From NCBI RefSeq assembly GCF_002893625.1, contig NZ_PKMZ01000004.1, forward strand, positions 214,032-278,031: a stretch of 64,000 bases of DNA. Direction: 5' to 3'. Positions 1-8,973 of this stretch are shown piece by piece (within the stretch, counting starts at the first letter, position 1; every line of letters begins with the position of its first letter). Made by a program: the position numbers and the translations under genes. The DNA is from Mangrovicella endophytica. Its GTDB lineage: Bacteria; Pseudomonadota; Alphaproteobacteria; Rhizobiales; Rhizobiaceae. The notes beneath the pieces are model-generated. The model was not told the DNA's origin. It searched no databases and worked only from the letters and a program-made list of their open reading frames with translations.

Positions 1-168
1 AAAACAGAAAGAAGGGTGTGACGCCGAGCACTGCCAGCGTCGATCCGCCGAGCGGTGCACGAGCCCGCGCAGCGGTGCTCGTCCCGACGGGGACACCGGG
101 AGATGATGCGACGAGACCCGCGTCGGTCGACATACGGCGGCTCTAAATCCTGATCACTGGGGAGAGGT

Positions 169-190
169 GGCCGGCCCTGACGGGCCGGCC
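169..190 (-). terminator. GC-rich hairpin downstream of the solute-binding protein gene
   Basis: A perfect 9-bp inverted repeat (GGCCGGCCC / GGGCCGGCC) with a 4-nt loop lies 17 bp past the stop codon of the minus-strand gene that ends at 207. No U-tract follows it, so it could be a terminator or an RNA 3' stabiliser. The remaining 168 bp to the left edge show no coding region on either strand. Confidence 0.5.
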
Positions 191-206
191 TGATGGTGTA
201 AGGCGC

Positions 207-1316
207 TTACTGGACGTTGGCGCCGACGACCTTGTCCCAATCGGCGGTGATCTTCGCCTTGGCCGCGTTCTGCTCCTCCAGCGTCGGGAAGACGGCCTTC
301 TCGTAGGCCGAGGCCTCCGGCAGCTTGGCGAGGAGGTCGGCCGGGATCTTGCCGGCCTTCGACATGGCGTTGAAGCGGATCGGGTGGCAATAGCCCTTCA
401 GCCAGCCGAGCTGCCCCTCGTCGGAATAGAGATACTCCATCCAGAGCTTGGCCGCGTTCGGGTGCGGCGCGTAGGCGCTGATGCCCTGCACGTAGACGCC
501 GGCGATAACGCCGGTCTTCGGCACCACGACCTCAACATTCGGGTTGCCGGCGAGCGTGTCGCGATCCGACAGCGCGCTGTAGTCCCAGCGGATGATGATA
601 GGCGTTGCGCCCTGCGCGAGCGAGGCCGACTTGCCGATGACCGGCACGAAATTGCCGTTCTTGTTCAGCTCGGCGAAGAAGGAGAGACCCTCCTCGGCAG
701 CCTTGGAGGCGTCACCGCCGGCGCGCGACAGGCCCGCCGCATAGACGCCCTGGATCGCCTGCGCGGAGGCTCGCGGATCGCCGGCGAGCGCGACGGAGTT
801 GGCGTAGTCGGACTTCAGGAGATCGGCCCAGTCGGTCGGCACGGTCTCGACGATGTCCTTGTTCACCTCGAAGGCGAGAACGCCGTAGTAGTCACCATAC
901 CAGTGGCCGTCGGCATCCTTGGCGTCGGCCGGGATCTCGTCCCAGGTCGAGACCTTGTAGGGCATCAGCAGGCCGTCGGCCTTGGCGCTCGGGCCGAAGG
1001 AAAGGCCGACGTCGATGACGTCCGGAGCCTGCGGGCCGGTGTTGCCCTTGTTGGCCTTGATCGCCTCGATCTCGTCGCCCGAACCGGCGTCGGGGTTCAG
1101 CTCGTTGACCTGGATGCCATACTTGGCCTTGAAGCCCTCGATGACGGCGCCGTAGCCGCACCAGTCGTGCGGCAGCGCGATCGTCGTCAGCTGGCCTTCC
1201 TTCTTCGCGGCCGCGATCAGCTCGTCCATCGACGCGGCCGACTGCGCGCTCGCCATTCCCGTCCACATCGACATCATGGCCGCGACGCTGGCGGCGCGCT
1301 TCAGATGGTTACGCAT
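207..1316 (-). CDS. ABC transporter periplasmic substrate-binding protein (PotD/Fe3+-type fold)
   Basis: This 369-aa protein is a periplasmic solute-binding protein for an ABC importer. The N-terminus (MRNHLKRAASVAAMMSMW, then ...ASAQ) is a typical Sec signal peptide with an A-x-A/Q cleavage region. The body carries features of the spermidine/putrescine, iron and 2-aminoethylphosphonate binding-protein superfamily, such as PDVIDVGLSFG, PTDWADLLK and a C-terminal SDEGQLGWLKGYCHP segment. The start at 1316 is chosen because AAAGGG sits 7 nt upstream and the signal peptide begins there; an upstream in-frame Met would add 37 unstructured residues. No permease or ATPase gene lies to its right, and any partner would be beyond the left edge. 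Substrate is unknown. The family call is solid, the ligand is not. Confidence 0.85.
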   Translation of the reverse strand: MRNHLKRAASVAAMMSMWTGMASAQSAASMDELIAAAKKEGQLTTIALPHDWCGYGAVIEGFKAKYGIQVNELNPDAGSGDEIEAIKANKGNTGPQAPDVIDVGLSFGPSAKADGLLMPYKVSTWDEIPADAKDADGHWYGDYYGVLAFEVNKDIVETVPTDWADLLKSDYANSVALAGDPRASAQAIQGVYAAGLSRAGGDASKAAEEGLSFFAELNKNGNFVPVIGKSASLAQGATPIIIRWDYSALSDRDTLAGNPNVEVVVPKTGVIAGVYVQGISAYAPHPNAAKLWMEYLYSDEGQLGWLKGYCHPIRFNAMSKAGKIPADLLAKLPEASAYEKAVFPTLEEQNAAKAKITADWDKVVGANVQ

Positions 1317-1338
1317 GAAGAACCCTTTGCTGTGGCCG

Positions 1339-1353
1339 CGGACATCATGTCCG
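1339..1353. promoter_or_regulatory. Near-palindrome upstream of the binding-protein gene (possible operator)
   Basis: CGGACAT-C-ATGTCCG is a perfect 7-bp inverted repeat around one central base. It ends 23 bp before the start codon of the minus-strand binding-protein gene. Its size and symmetry suit a dimeric repressor such as a GntR or LacI type, but no regulator gene is nearby, so the role is inferred only from position. Confidence 0.35.
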
Positions 1354-1622
1354 GACCTTTGCCTGTTGGCGCCCCATCCGGGGCGGCGATCGGTTAGCAG
1401 TGCCGGATGACAGTTGGATGTCGGCATGCCCGCCGCAGATGATCAGCGGACGGGCACGCAACGATGATGACGCGTTTCGCAGCGTCCAGCAATCGGGCCC
1501 CAGGTGTTCAGGCGAAGAGAGTTGTTGACCAGCGGCTCCAGACGCTGAAGCCGATACGGCGGCCATCCCTCGACGGCTGCGCCGGAAAGGAAACTCCCGT
1601 TATCCACAGCCGGATACGACAA

Positions 1623-1650
1623 GGGGCGGCGAACCGAAGTCCGCCGCCCC
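1623..1650 (-). terminator. Hairpin downstream of terC
   Basis: GGGGCGGCG and CGCCGCCCC form a perfect 9-bp stem with a 10-nt loop, 74 bp past the stop of the minus-strand TerC gene. On the minus strand it is followed by CTTGTCGT rather than a long U-tract, so termination is plausible but not certain. Confidence 0.5.
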
Positions 1651-1723
1651 AGTCAGGACCAAACATTGCCGTGGATAGGTCAGGCTGCCATCGCTGCCGC
1701 TGAGCAGCAGTCCGGCGCCCGCG

Positions 1724-2734
1724 TCAGTGAGCGTTCGGCTTCCCGGCTCCCGCCTTCAGGTCGGCCCGGCTCTTGATCAGGCTCGCGACCGTCGTCACGA
1801 CGAGCACGCCGATGATGATGCCGAGCGAGGTGAAGGTGGTGATATGCGGCACCCACTCGATCGACTGGCCGCCATTGACGAAGGACAGCGTATTCTCCGC
1901 CATAGCGTGGAAGATCAGCTTCACGCCGATGAAGGCCAGGATGATCGAGAGGCCGATGCCAAGATAGACCAGGCGATCGAGCAGGCCGCCGAGCAGGAAA
2001 TAGAGCTGCAGGAGGCCGAGCAGCGCGAAGGCATTGGCGGTGAAGACGATGTACGGCTCCTCGGTGAGGCCATAGATCGCCGGGATCGAATCCAGCGCGA
2101 AGAGAAGATCGGTCATGCCGAGCGCGACGATGACCACAAGCATCGGCGTCGCCAGCCGACGACCATGTTCGCGGATGAAGATCGAACCGTCCGCAAAGCT
2201 TTCCGTCGACGGGATATGGCGCTGCACGAAGCGCACGATCGCGTTCGCCTCGTACTCTTCCGAAGTCTGATGGCCGCCGACACTCTCCATCGCCAGCTTG
2301 ATCGCGGTGTAGATGAGGAAGAGGCCGAAGATGTAGAAGATCCAGGAGAACTCCTCGATCGCAGCCGCACCAACGGCGATGAAGGCGCCGCGCATGACGA
2401 GCGCGATGATGATGCCGATCAGCAGCGCCTTCTGCTGGAACTCCGGCGGCACGCGGAACTTCGCCATGATGATGACGAAGACGAAGAGGTTGTCGACCGA
2501 CAGGCTCTTCTCGGTGATGAAGCCGGCGATGTATTCGAGGCCGTATTCGTTGCCCCAGACGCTCCAGATGACCGCACCGAAGATCAGCGAGAGGACGATG
2601 TAGAAGATCGACCAGATCGCGGATTCACGAAATGTCGGGTGATGCGGCCGGCGCACATGCGAGACGAAGTCGAAGGCGAACAGGGCCCCGAAGGCCAAGA
2701 CCGTCGACACCCAGAGCCACACCGGTACCTGCAT
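1724..2734 (-). CDS. TerC family integral membrane protein
   Basis: This 336-aa polytopic membrane protein belongs to the TerC/Alx family, linked in other bacteria to tellurite resistance and manganese export. Hydrophobic helices occur throughout. The family hallmark acidic motifs in membrane helices are present: SLSVDNLFVF in the first half and LFALDSIPAI in the second. Length matches the Alx-type members (about 320 aa). The start is supported by AAAGGAAC 9 nt upstream. It is transcribed away from the sugar operon at 3000 through a 265-bp divergent intergenic region. Its leader has a structured GC-rich segment that might be a metal-sensing element, discussed separately. Substrate specificity cannot be read from the sequence. 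Confidence 0.9.
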   Translation of the reverse strand: MQVPVWLWVSTVLAFGALFAFDFVSHVRRPHHPTFRESAIWSIFYIVLSLIFGAVIWSVWGNEYGLEYIAGFITEKSLSVDNLFVFVIIMAKFRVPPEFQQKALLIGIIIALVMRGAFIAVGAAAIEEFSWIFYIFGLFLIYTAIKLAMESVGGHQTSEEYEANAIVRFVQRHIPSTESFADGSIFIREHGRRLATPMLVVIVALGMTDLLFALDSIPAIYGLTEEPYIVFTANAFALLGLLQLYFLLGGLLDRLVYLGIGLSIILAFIGVKLIFHAMAENTLSFVNGGQSIEWVPHITTFTSLGIIIGVLVVTTVASLIKSRADLKAGAGKPNAH

Positions 2735-2999
2735 TCTGTCGTTCCTTTCGTCGCCCTGAGGGCCGTCGTGTTGTCGATGCCCGTCGGGCGGCGTTGGAAC
2801 GGCCGGCTTCGCCGGTCCGTCGCGGCCCCGTCGCCGGAGTGCCGCCTTTCCGCCTCAGATGCTCATTCGCCAGACGCGAAAAAAGATGGGCGTCAAAAAA
2901 AGCTGCGGGTGCCGCTTGCGGGCTCAACCAGCCGGCTTGTTCGGGCATGCTCTCGCGCTCTATGGAAGGCGCTGGAATGGCGAGCGAGAGGCTGACGGC

Positions 3000-3773
3000 A
3001 TGACATCGGTTTCGGCCCGGTTTCCGGATCTCGCCGGCAGGTCGGTCTTCATCACCGGCGGCGGCTCCGGGATCGGCGCTTCACTCACCGAAGGCTTCCT
3101 CGAACAGGGCTGCCGCGTTGCCTTCGTGCAGCGCTCGGATGCCAGCGCGCTCTGCGACCGGCTGGAAGCTGACTACGGAACGCGGCCGCTGTTCATCCCC
3201 TGCGACATCACCGATGTCGACGCATTGGTCGCCGCGATGCGCGAGGCCAAGGCCGCCCACGGGCCGATCGAGGTGCTCGTCAACAACGCCGCATCGGACA
3301 ACCGCCATGGTCTGTCGGATTATTCGGTCGCCGACTACGACCGCTCCATGGCGGTGAACCTCCGGCCGCACTTCTTCACCGCGCAGGAAGCCGCCGCAGA
3401 CATGAAGGCTGCCGGCCGCGGCACCATCATCAACTACTCCTCGATCTCCTACATGATGGGCAATGCCGGCTACCCCGCCTATGTCGCGGCGAAGTCCGCC
3501 ATCACCGGGCTGACGCGCGGCCTCGCTCGCGAGCTCGGTCCCTTCGGCATCCGCGTCAATGCGCTGATGCCGGGCTGGGTGCTCACGGAGCGCCAGCGCG
3601 ATCTCTGGGTGACGCCGGAGGGCCTCGCGGCGCATCTCGAACGCCAGTGCCTGCCGCGCGAGATCGTGCCCGAGGACATGGTCGGGCCGACGCTGTTCCT
3701 GGCGTCGGATGCTTCCAGCGTGATGACCGGACAGGCGCTCGTCGTCGATGCCGGCGTGGTGGTGACGGGATGA
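3000..3773 (+). CDS. SDR-family NAD(P)-dependent sugar dehydrogenase (probable galactose 1-dehydrogenase)
   Basis: This 257-aa short-chain dehydrogenase/reductase has the Rossmann glycine motif GGGSGIG at residues 20-26, the NNA structural motif, a catalytic Ser in NYSSISY and the catalytic YxxxK in PAYVAAKS. The start at 3000 places the Rossmann fold right at the N-terminus; upstream in-frame sequence is low-quality. Its stop overlaps the DgoK start by 4 bp, and it heads a four-gene operon with KDGal kinase, KDPGal aldolase and an SMP-30 lactonase. That context suggests it oxidises D-galactose (or a related aldose) at C1 to the lactone in the De Ley-Doudoroff pathway. SDR identity is firm; the substrate is inferred from neighbours. 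An alternative is dehydrogenation of a sugar alcohol or another aldose. Confidence 0.85.
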   Translation: MTSVSARFPDLAGRSVFITGGGSGIGASLTEGFLEQGCRVAFVQRSDASALCDRLEADYGTRPLFIPCDITDVDALVAAMREAKAAHGPIEVLVNNAASDNRHGLSDYSVADYDRSMAVNLRPHFFTAQEAAADMKAAGRGTIINYSSISYMMGNAGYPAYVAAKSAITGLTRGLARELGPFGIRVNALMPGWVLTERQRDLWVTPEGLAAHLERQCLPREIVPEDMVGPTLFLASDASSVMTGQALVVDAGVVVTG

Positions 3774-4708
3774 GCGCCCCTTACGTCGCCGTCGACTGGG
3801 GCACCTCCAGCTTCCGCCTGTGGCTGCTCGGCCCTGACGGGTCGGTGCTTGCGGAGTCGCGCGGCGACGAGGGGATGACGGTCTCGGCCGCGACGAGCGG
3901 CTTCCCGGCCGTGCTCGCCAAGCACCTCGCCGCCGTCGAGGCGCCGGACAGGCTGCCGGTGGTGATCTGCGGCATGGCCGGCGCGCGGCAGGGCTGGCGC
4001 GAGGCCGGCTATGTCGAGACACCGGCGCCGCTCGCCGCCCTGTTCGATGCCGCCATCGCCTTCGAGGATGGGGCCCGCGCCGTCCGTATCCTGCCAGGTA
4101 TCGCGCAGCGCCAAGCGGGGCGGCCGGACGTCATGCGCGGCGAGGAAACGCAGCTTGCCGGCGCGCTTTCGACCGGCGCTGGCGGCGACGGGCTGATCTG
4201 CCTGCCGGGCACCCATTCGAAGTGGGCGAGCATCGCGGATGGGACCGTCACCGGCTTCTCGACCTTCATGACCGGCGAGACCTTCGCGCTGTTTTCGCGC
4301 CATTCGATCCTCAGCCATACGATCGACGCGGCCGCCGACACCGATCCGCAGGGCGAGGCCTTCCGCAACGCTGTCATCGCCGGTTTCCGGGAGCCGCAGC
4401 GGCTTTTGAACGCGCTGTTTGCGATCCGCGCCGGTGGGCTTCTGGGAGTGAGTGACGCAAAGGACGCCGGAGCGACCCTGTCGGGCCTTCTCATCGGCCA
4501 AGAGATCGCCGGCGCGCTGGGCGACAGACCAAACACCGCCGTCACGCTCGTCGCCTCTGGCCGCATGGCGCGCCTTTATGACAGCGCTCTAACCGCCTGC
4601 GGCATCACCGCCGGCATCGTCGACGCCGATGCGGCGGTCAGAGCCGGCCTCTTCGCCGCAGCCCAGCGCTTCTGGGGACCGCAGAGCAAGGACACAATCA
4701 GCGCATGA
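3770..4708 (+). CDS. dgoK: 2-dehydro-3-deoxygalactonokinase
   Basis: This 312-aa sugar-acid kinase phosphorylates 2-keto-3-deoxygalactonate to KDPGal in the cytoplasm. The N-terminal phosphate-binding motif VDWGTSSFRLW, the central LPGTHSKWASI block and the FSTFMTGETFALF segment match the DgoK family, and the length is normal. It overlaps the SDR gene and the aldolase gene by 4 bp (ATGA) at each end, so translation of the operon is likely coupled. The chosen start is the ATG inside the ATGA, which begins directly with the conserved N-terminus. Confidence 0.93.
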   Translation: MSAPYVAVDWGTSSFRLWLLGPDGSVLAESRGDEGMTVSAATSGFPAVLAKHLAAVEAPDRLPVVICGMAGARQGWREAGYVETPAPLAALFDAAIAFEDGARAVRILPGIAQRQAGRPDVMRGEETQLAGALSTGAGGDGLICLPGTHSKWASIADGTVTGFSTFMTGETFALFSRHSILSHTIDAAADTDPQGEAFRNAVIAGFREPQRLLNALFAIRAGGLLGVSDAKDAGATLSGLLIGQEIAGALGDRPNTAVTLVASGRMARLYDSALTACGITAGIVDADAAVRAGLFAAAQRFWGPQSKDTISA

Positions 4709-5340
4709 GCGAAACCAATCCTGTCGCCGCCCTCCCCCGTGGCCTCATCGCCATCTTGCGGGGACTGAAGCCGGAGGAGAGCCAAAGCGTCGTCGGCGCG
4801 CTGATCGAGGCCGGCTTTACGGCGATCGAGATCCCGCTGAACTCGCCGGAGCCCTTCCGCTCCATCGAGACGGCGGTGAAGCTCGCCCCGGCCGACTGCC
4901 TGATCGGCGCCGGTACGGTGCTCACGGCCGATGACGTCGTGCGCCTCGACGGGATCGGCGGTCGGCTCGTCATCAGCCCGAATGTCGATGTCGACGTGCT
5001 CGGCGAAGCTGCGCGCCGCTCCATGGTGACAATGCCGGGCGTCTTCACGCCGACGGAGGCCTTCACCGCAATCAAGGCCGGCGCGACGGCGCTGAAGTTC
5101 TTCCCCGCCAGCGTGCTCGGACCCGCCGGCATCGCGGCGATCCGGGCCGTGCTGCCGCCGGCGCTGCCGATCGGCGCGGTGGGCGGCGTGTCGGAGCGCG
5201 ACTTCTCGGCCTACAGGGCCGTCGGCGTGCGTACCTTCGGCATCGGCTCCAGCCTCTACAAGCCGGGCTCCAGCGCAGCCGAGGTGGGCGCCAAGGCACG
5301 GGCGATCGTTCAAGCCTATGATGAGGCCTTTGCAGGATGA
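4705..5340 (+). CDS. dgoA: 2-dehydro-3-deoxy-6-phosphogalactonate aldolase
   Basis: This 211-aa class I aldolase of the KDPG/KDPGal family cleaves KDPGal into pyruvate and glyceraldehyde 3-phosphate. The Schiff-base lysine is K131 in ALKFFPAS, and the catalytic glutamate is E42 in AIEIPLNSP. It fits DgoA better than Eda because it sits directly after dgoK with a 4-bp ATGA overlap and keeps the SPEPFRSI block typical of the galactonate enzymes. It overlaps the lactonase gene in the same way. Length is typical for the family. Confidence 0.92.
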   Translation: MSETNPVAALPRGLIAILRGLKPEESQSVVGALIEAGFTAIEIPLNSPEPFRSIETAVKLAPADCLIGAGTVLTADDVVRLDGIGGRLVISPNVDVDVLGEAARRSMVTMPGVFTPTEAFTAIKAGATALKFFPASVLGPAGIAAIRAVLPPALPIGAVGGVSERDFSAYRAVGVRTFGIGSSLYKPGSSAAEVGAKARAIVQAYDEAFAG

Positions 5341-6212
5341 GCCAGGAACCGCGCATCTTCTGCGACATCGCCGCTCAGCTCGGCGAAGGCGTCACCTACG
5401 ATCCGACCACCGACACGGTCTGGTGGTTCGACATCGAGAGCAAGCGGCTGTTCGAGCGCGGGCTCACGGCAGATCGCACCACAATCCACGAACTGCCCTT
5501 CATGGCGAGCGCGCTGGCCCGCATCGATGCAGGGCGTCAGCTGGTGATGGCCGAGGACGGGCTCTACATCCGCGACGTCGCGACGGGCGCCCTGACGCTG
5601 CACCGGCCGATCGAGGCGGACAATCCCGCCACGCGCTCCAATGACAGCCGCGTCCATGCCTCCGGCGCCTTCTGGATCAGCACCATGGGCAAAGGCGGTG
5701 AGCCGAAAGCGGGCGCGATCTACTGGTACCGCAGGGGCGAGGTGAAGCAGCTCTATCCGGAGATCGGCATCCCGAACTCCATCTCCTTCGCGCCGGACGG
5801 CTCGATCGCCTACTTCACCGACACCAAGGACAACCGCATCATGCGGGTGGCGATCGATCCCTGGAGCGGTCTGCCAACGGCCGAGCCAGAGGTGCTGGTC
5901 GACAAGGACGGACAGAAGGGCGGCCATGACGGCTCGGTGGTGGATGCCGACGGTGTCCTCTGGAATGCCCGCTGGGGCAGCGGCAAGCTCTATAGCTACC
6001 GCCCGGACGGCACGCTCCTGCGCACCGTCGACATGCCGGCAGCCCAGGTGAGCTGCCCAGCTTTCGTCGGCCAGAAAGCCGACCGCGTAGTGGTGACCTC
6101 CGCCTGGTCCGGCCTGTCGGAGGCCGAGCGCGCTGCCGACCCTGAGGCCGGCAAGACCTTCATCCTCGACCTCGGCGTGCCCGGCCGGCATGAGCCGGAC
6201 GTGGTGCTATAA
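5337..6212 (+). CDS. SMP-30/gluconolaconase/LRE family sugar lactonase
   Basis: This 291-aa six-bladed beta-propeller lactonase would hydrolyse the aldono-lactone made by the upstream dehydrogenase. The divalent-metal ligands expected for the family are visible: the Glu in QLGEGVTYDP near the N-terminus, the Asn in ATRSNDSRVH, the Asn of GIPNSISFAPDGS and the Asp of GGHDGSVVDADG. It closes the operon, overlapping dgoA by 4 bp. Its context suggests galactonolactonase activity, although enzymes of this family are often promiscuous. Length is typical. Confidence 0.88.
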   Translation: MSQEPRIFCDIAAQLGEGVTYDPTTDTVWWFDIESKRLFERGLTADRTTIHELPFMASALARIDAGRQLVMAEDGLYIRDVATGALTLHRPIEADNPATRSNDSRVHASGAFWISTMGKGGEPKAGAIYWYRRGEVKQLYPEIGIPNSISFAPDGSIAYFTDTKDNRIMRVAIDPWSGLPTAEPEVLVDKDGQKGGHDGSVVDADGVLWNARWGSGKLYSYRPDGTLLRTVDMPAAQVSCPAFVGQKADRVVVTSAWSGLSEAERAADPEAGKTFILDLGVPGRHEPDVVL

Positions 6213-6312
6213 GGCAGCGCCGCCGGCACTCGTTTGACCAGGCGGGCAGTTGCTCTTCCCGCATGCTTCTCAGTCCGTTCCGCTGAAGCCGGCGTCCGCC
6301 TTCCGCAAAGGC

Positions 6313-7293
6313 TCAGCTGAAGCCGGCGACGGCCTGCGGCCGGTACGGCGCCTCCAGCCGCGCGATCTCCTCGGGCGTCAGCTCGATGGCGAGCGAGGCG
6401 ACGGCATCCTCCAGATGCTGCATCTTGGTTGCGCCGACGATTGGCGCGCTGACTTCCGGCTTGCCACGCACCCAGGCGAGCGCGATCTGTGCCCGCGGCA
6501 CGCCGCGCTCGGCCGCGACCGCCGCCACGGCCTCGATGACCGCGCGCTCGGCATCGGCGTCCTTCTGGTAGAGCGTCTTGCCGAAGGCATCGGTATCCGA
6601 TCGCTTCGTTTCAGCCGCCCAGTCACGGGTGAGACGCCCCCGCGCCAGCGGGCTCCACGGGATGACGCCGATGCCCTGATCGGCGCAGAGCGGCAGCATC
6701 TCGCGCTCCTCCTCGCGGTAGAGGAGATTGAGGTGGTTCTGCATGGTGACGAAGCGCGTCCAGCCGTGCTGCTCGGCGAGGAACAGCGCCTTGGCGAACT
6801 GCCAGGCATGCATGGAGGAGGCGCCGATATAGCGGGCCTTGCCGGCCTTCACCACGTCGTGCAGCGCTTCCAGCGTCTCCTCGAGCGGAACCGAATAGTC
6901 CCAGCGGTGGATCTGGTAGAGATCGACATAGTCGGTGCCGAGACGGCGCAGGCTATTGTCGATCTCGGTGAAGATCGCTTTGCGCGAGAGCCCCTGCCCG
7001 TTCGGTCCTTCATGCATGCGGCCGTTGACCTTGGTGGCGATGACCAGCTCGTCGCGGCGGCCGAAGTCCTTCAGCGCCCGGCCGACGATCTCCTCACTGG
7101 TGCCGTCGGAATAGACATTGGCCGTGTCGAAGAAGTTGATCCCGAGTTCGATCGCGCGGCGGATGAAGGGACGGCTCTCCTCCTCCGGCAGCGACCAGGG
7201 GTGGGTCCCCCGCTCCGGCACGCCATAGCTCATGCAGCCTAGGCACAAAGGCGAGATGTCGAGGCCGGTGCGGCCGAGTTTTACGGTTTTCAT
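6313..7293 (-). CDS. Aldo/keto reductase
   Basis: This 326-aa protein is an NADPH-type aldo/keto reductase with a TIM-barrel fold. The catalytic tetrad is visible as Asp and Tyr in FFDTANVYSDGTSE, Lys in VIATKVNG and His in YQIHRWD. The C-terminal cofactor region (PIVGATKMQHLEDA) is intact. The start at 7293 gives the usual MKTVKLGRTGLDIS N-terminus; an upstream in-frame ATG would add 33 unrelated residues. It lies convergent to the sugar operon, so co-regulation is not implied. The physiological substrate is unknown. Confidence 0.9.
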   Translation of the reverse strand: MKTVKLGRTGLDISPLCLGCMSYGVPERGTHPWSLPEEESRPFIRRAIELGINFFDTANVYSDGTSEEIVGRALKDFGRRDELVIATKVNGRMHEGPNGQGLSRKAIFTEIDNSLRRLGTDYVDLYQIHRWDYSVPLEETLEALHDVVKAGKARYIGASSMHAWQFAKALFLAEQHGWTRFVTMQNHLNLLYREEEREMLPLCADQGIGVIPWSPLARGRLTRDWAAETKRSDTDAFGKTLYQKDADAERAVIEAVAAVAAERGVPRAQIALAWVRGKPEVSAPIVGATKMQHLEDAVASLAIELTPEEIARLEAPYRPQAVAGFS

Positions 7294-7434
7294 GGCAGTC
7301 CTCACAGGCGGCCGGCGCCGATCCATGGGAGGAGCGCCGTTCCCGCCCTCAGATGGAACGGCGGCCGCCGGAGGAAAGCCGACAGCCGCCATGTTGTTCG
7401 ATGACTGGCGAGGCCTCGGCGCCCCGCGTCTGGC

Positions 7435-8955
7435 TTACGGTGCCACGGTGCTGAGCGGAGCCGGCGTGGTGCCGGCGCGGGCATGCTCGATGGCGAACTC
7501 CTCCTCAGGCGAGAGGATCAGCCGGTGCCGGCCGACCAGCGCGAAATAGGCGATGGCGACGGCAAACCAGACGGCGACCCAGAGCACGCCTTTGGAGAAG
7601 TTCGGATCCTGCACCTGATAGCCGAGCGTCACCACGGCGATGATGATCGTCAGCACCGCGCCCGGTACGCCGAGCGGCGAGCGGAAGGGCCGCTCCATCG
7701 CCGGCATGTTCCGACGCAATAGGATGAAGGAGATGGCCTGCATGATGTAGGAGAACATCGCGCCAAACACCGCCATGTTGAGGAGGACGCTGCCGATGGC
7801 GCTGCCGCCTTCGGACGCTCCGAGCGCAAACCAGATCGCCAGCATCACGCCGAGCCCGACGAGGGCGCCGGCGATCATCGCGACATAGGGCGTCTTGTAG
7901 GTCGGGTGCGTCACTGACAGGGCGGTCGGGAAGTAGCCGGCCCGCGACAGCGAATAGACCTGCCGCCCCTGCGCATAGAGGATGGTGTGGAAGCTGGCGA
8001 TGAGGCCGGTCAGCGCGACGATGCCGAGCAGCACGACGCCACCGTCGCCATATACGGCCTTGAAGCCGTCGAGCAGCGGCTCCAGCGCCGAACCCAGGTG
8101 GAAGGCGCCGACGCCCGGCAGCGACGGGTTGAGGAGCACGATCATGAAGGCCGACAGCATCAAAGTCAGCATGCCGAGGATGATGCCGCGCGGCATGTCG
8201 CGCTTCGGATCGACCGACTCCTCGGCCGCGAGCGGAAGCTGCTCGATGGCGAGAAACAGCCAGACGGCGAAAGGCAGCGTCGCGAGGACGCCCGAGAGGC
8301 CGAAGGGGAACCACGGACCGTTGCCTTCGGGAAGCTCGACCGCCGCGCCGTCCGGGCCAACGCCGATGTTCAGCGCCCACCGCCCGAAGTCCATGTTGGG
8401 AATGGCGCTGATCCAGAAGAAGACGAGGACGGCGAGCGAGATCAGCGTGACGACCAGCGTCACCTTGAAGGAGAGCTCGAGCCCGAAGACGTTGAGCGCC
8501 AGGAAGATGGCGTAGAAGACGATCCAGATGAAGGGCGAATAGGCCGCGTCCAGCCCGAGGATCGAATTCACATAGGCGGTGATGAAGGTCACCACCACGG
8601 CCGGTGTCAGGACGTATTCGACGTTCTCGCAGAGGCCCGTGATGAAGCCGCCCCACGGCCCCATCGCCGTGCGGGCGAAGGAATAGGCGGCGCCCGTATG
8701 CGGCAGCGCCGGGCTCATCTCGGCGATGGAGAAGGTCAGGCCGAGATACATGACCGCGATGATCATGCCGGCGACGAGCATGCCGCCCCAGCCGCCGGTG
8801 GCGAAGCCGAAGTTCCAGCCGGAGAAGTGGCCGGAGATCACCGCCCCGACGCCGAGCGCCCATAGCGACCAGACACCGGCATAGCGACTGAGGCCGCGTT
8901 TTTCGAAGTAGCCGCTTTCGGCAGTACGGTACTGGATGCTTGGATCGCCCGCCAT
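7435..8955 (-). CDS. eat: Ethanolamine permease (APC superfamily)
   Basis: This 506-aa transporter of the amino acid-polyamine-organocation superfamily has about 12 hydrophobic segments and the APC N-terminal signature (WSLWALGVGAVISGHFSGWN). It resembles the Eat/EutP ethanolamine permeases and lies next to eutC and eutB on the same strand, which supports ethanolamine as substrate. The start at 8955 is preferred because GGAG lies 9 nt upstream; the ATG at 8994 has no ribosome binding site and lies inside a 7-bp inverted repeat that looks like an operator. The 115-bp gap to eutC suggests its own promoter or a leader. Confidence 0.85.
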   Translation of the reverse strand: MAGDPSIQYRTAESGYFEKRGLSRYAGVWSLWALGVGAVISGHFSGWNFGFATGGWGGMLVAGMIIAVMYLGLTFSIAEMSPALPHTGAAYSFARTAMGPWGGFITGLCENVEYVLTPAVVVTFITAYVNSILGLDAAYSPFIWIVFYAIFLALNVFGLELSFKVTLVVTLISLAVLVFFWISAIPNMDFGRWALNIGVGPDGAAVELPEGNGPWFPFGLSGVLATLPFAVWLFLAIEQLPLAAEESVDPKRDMPRGIILGMLTLMLSAFMIVLLNPSLPGVGAFHLGSALEPLLDGFKAVYGDGGVVLLGIVALTGLIASFHTILYAQGRQVYSLSRAGYFPTALSVTHPTYKTPYVAMIAGALVGLGVMLAIWFALGASEGGSAIGSVLLNMAVFGAMFSYIMQAISFILLRRNMPAMERPFRSPLGVPGAVLTIIIAVVTLGYQVQDPNFSKGVLWVAVWFAVAIAYFALVGRHRLILSPEEEFAIEHARAGTTPAPLSTVAP

Positions 8956-8973
8956 TCTCTTGGTCTCCGAAGA

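Larger units (their letters stand above)
1317..1723. other. 407-bp non-coding stretch with two inverted repeats
   Basis: No convincing gene lies between the binding-protein gene and the TerC gene, both on the minus strand. The stretch holds a 15-bp near-palindrome at 1339-1353, just upstream of the binding-protein start, and a 9-bp-stem hairpin at 1623-1650 beyond the TerC stop. The promoter of the binding-protein gene must lie here, but no clear -35/-10 pair was identified. Confidence 0.6.
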
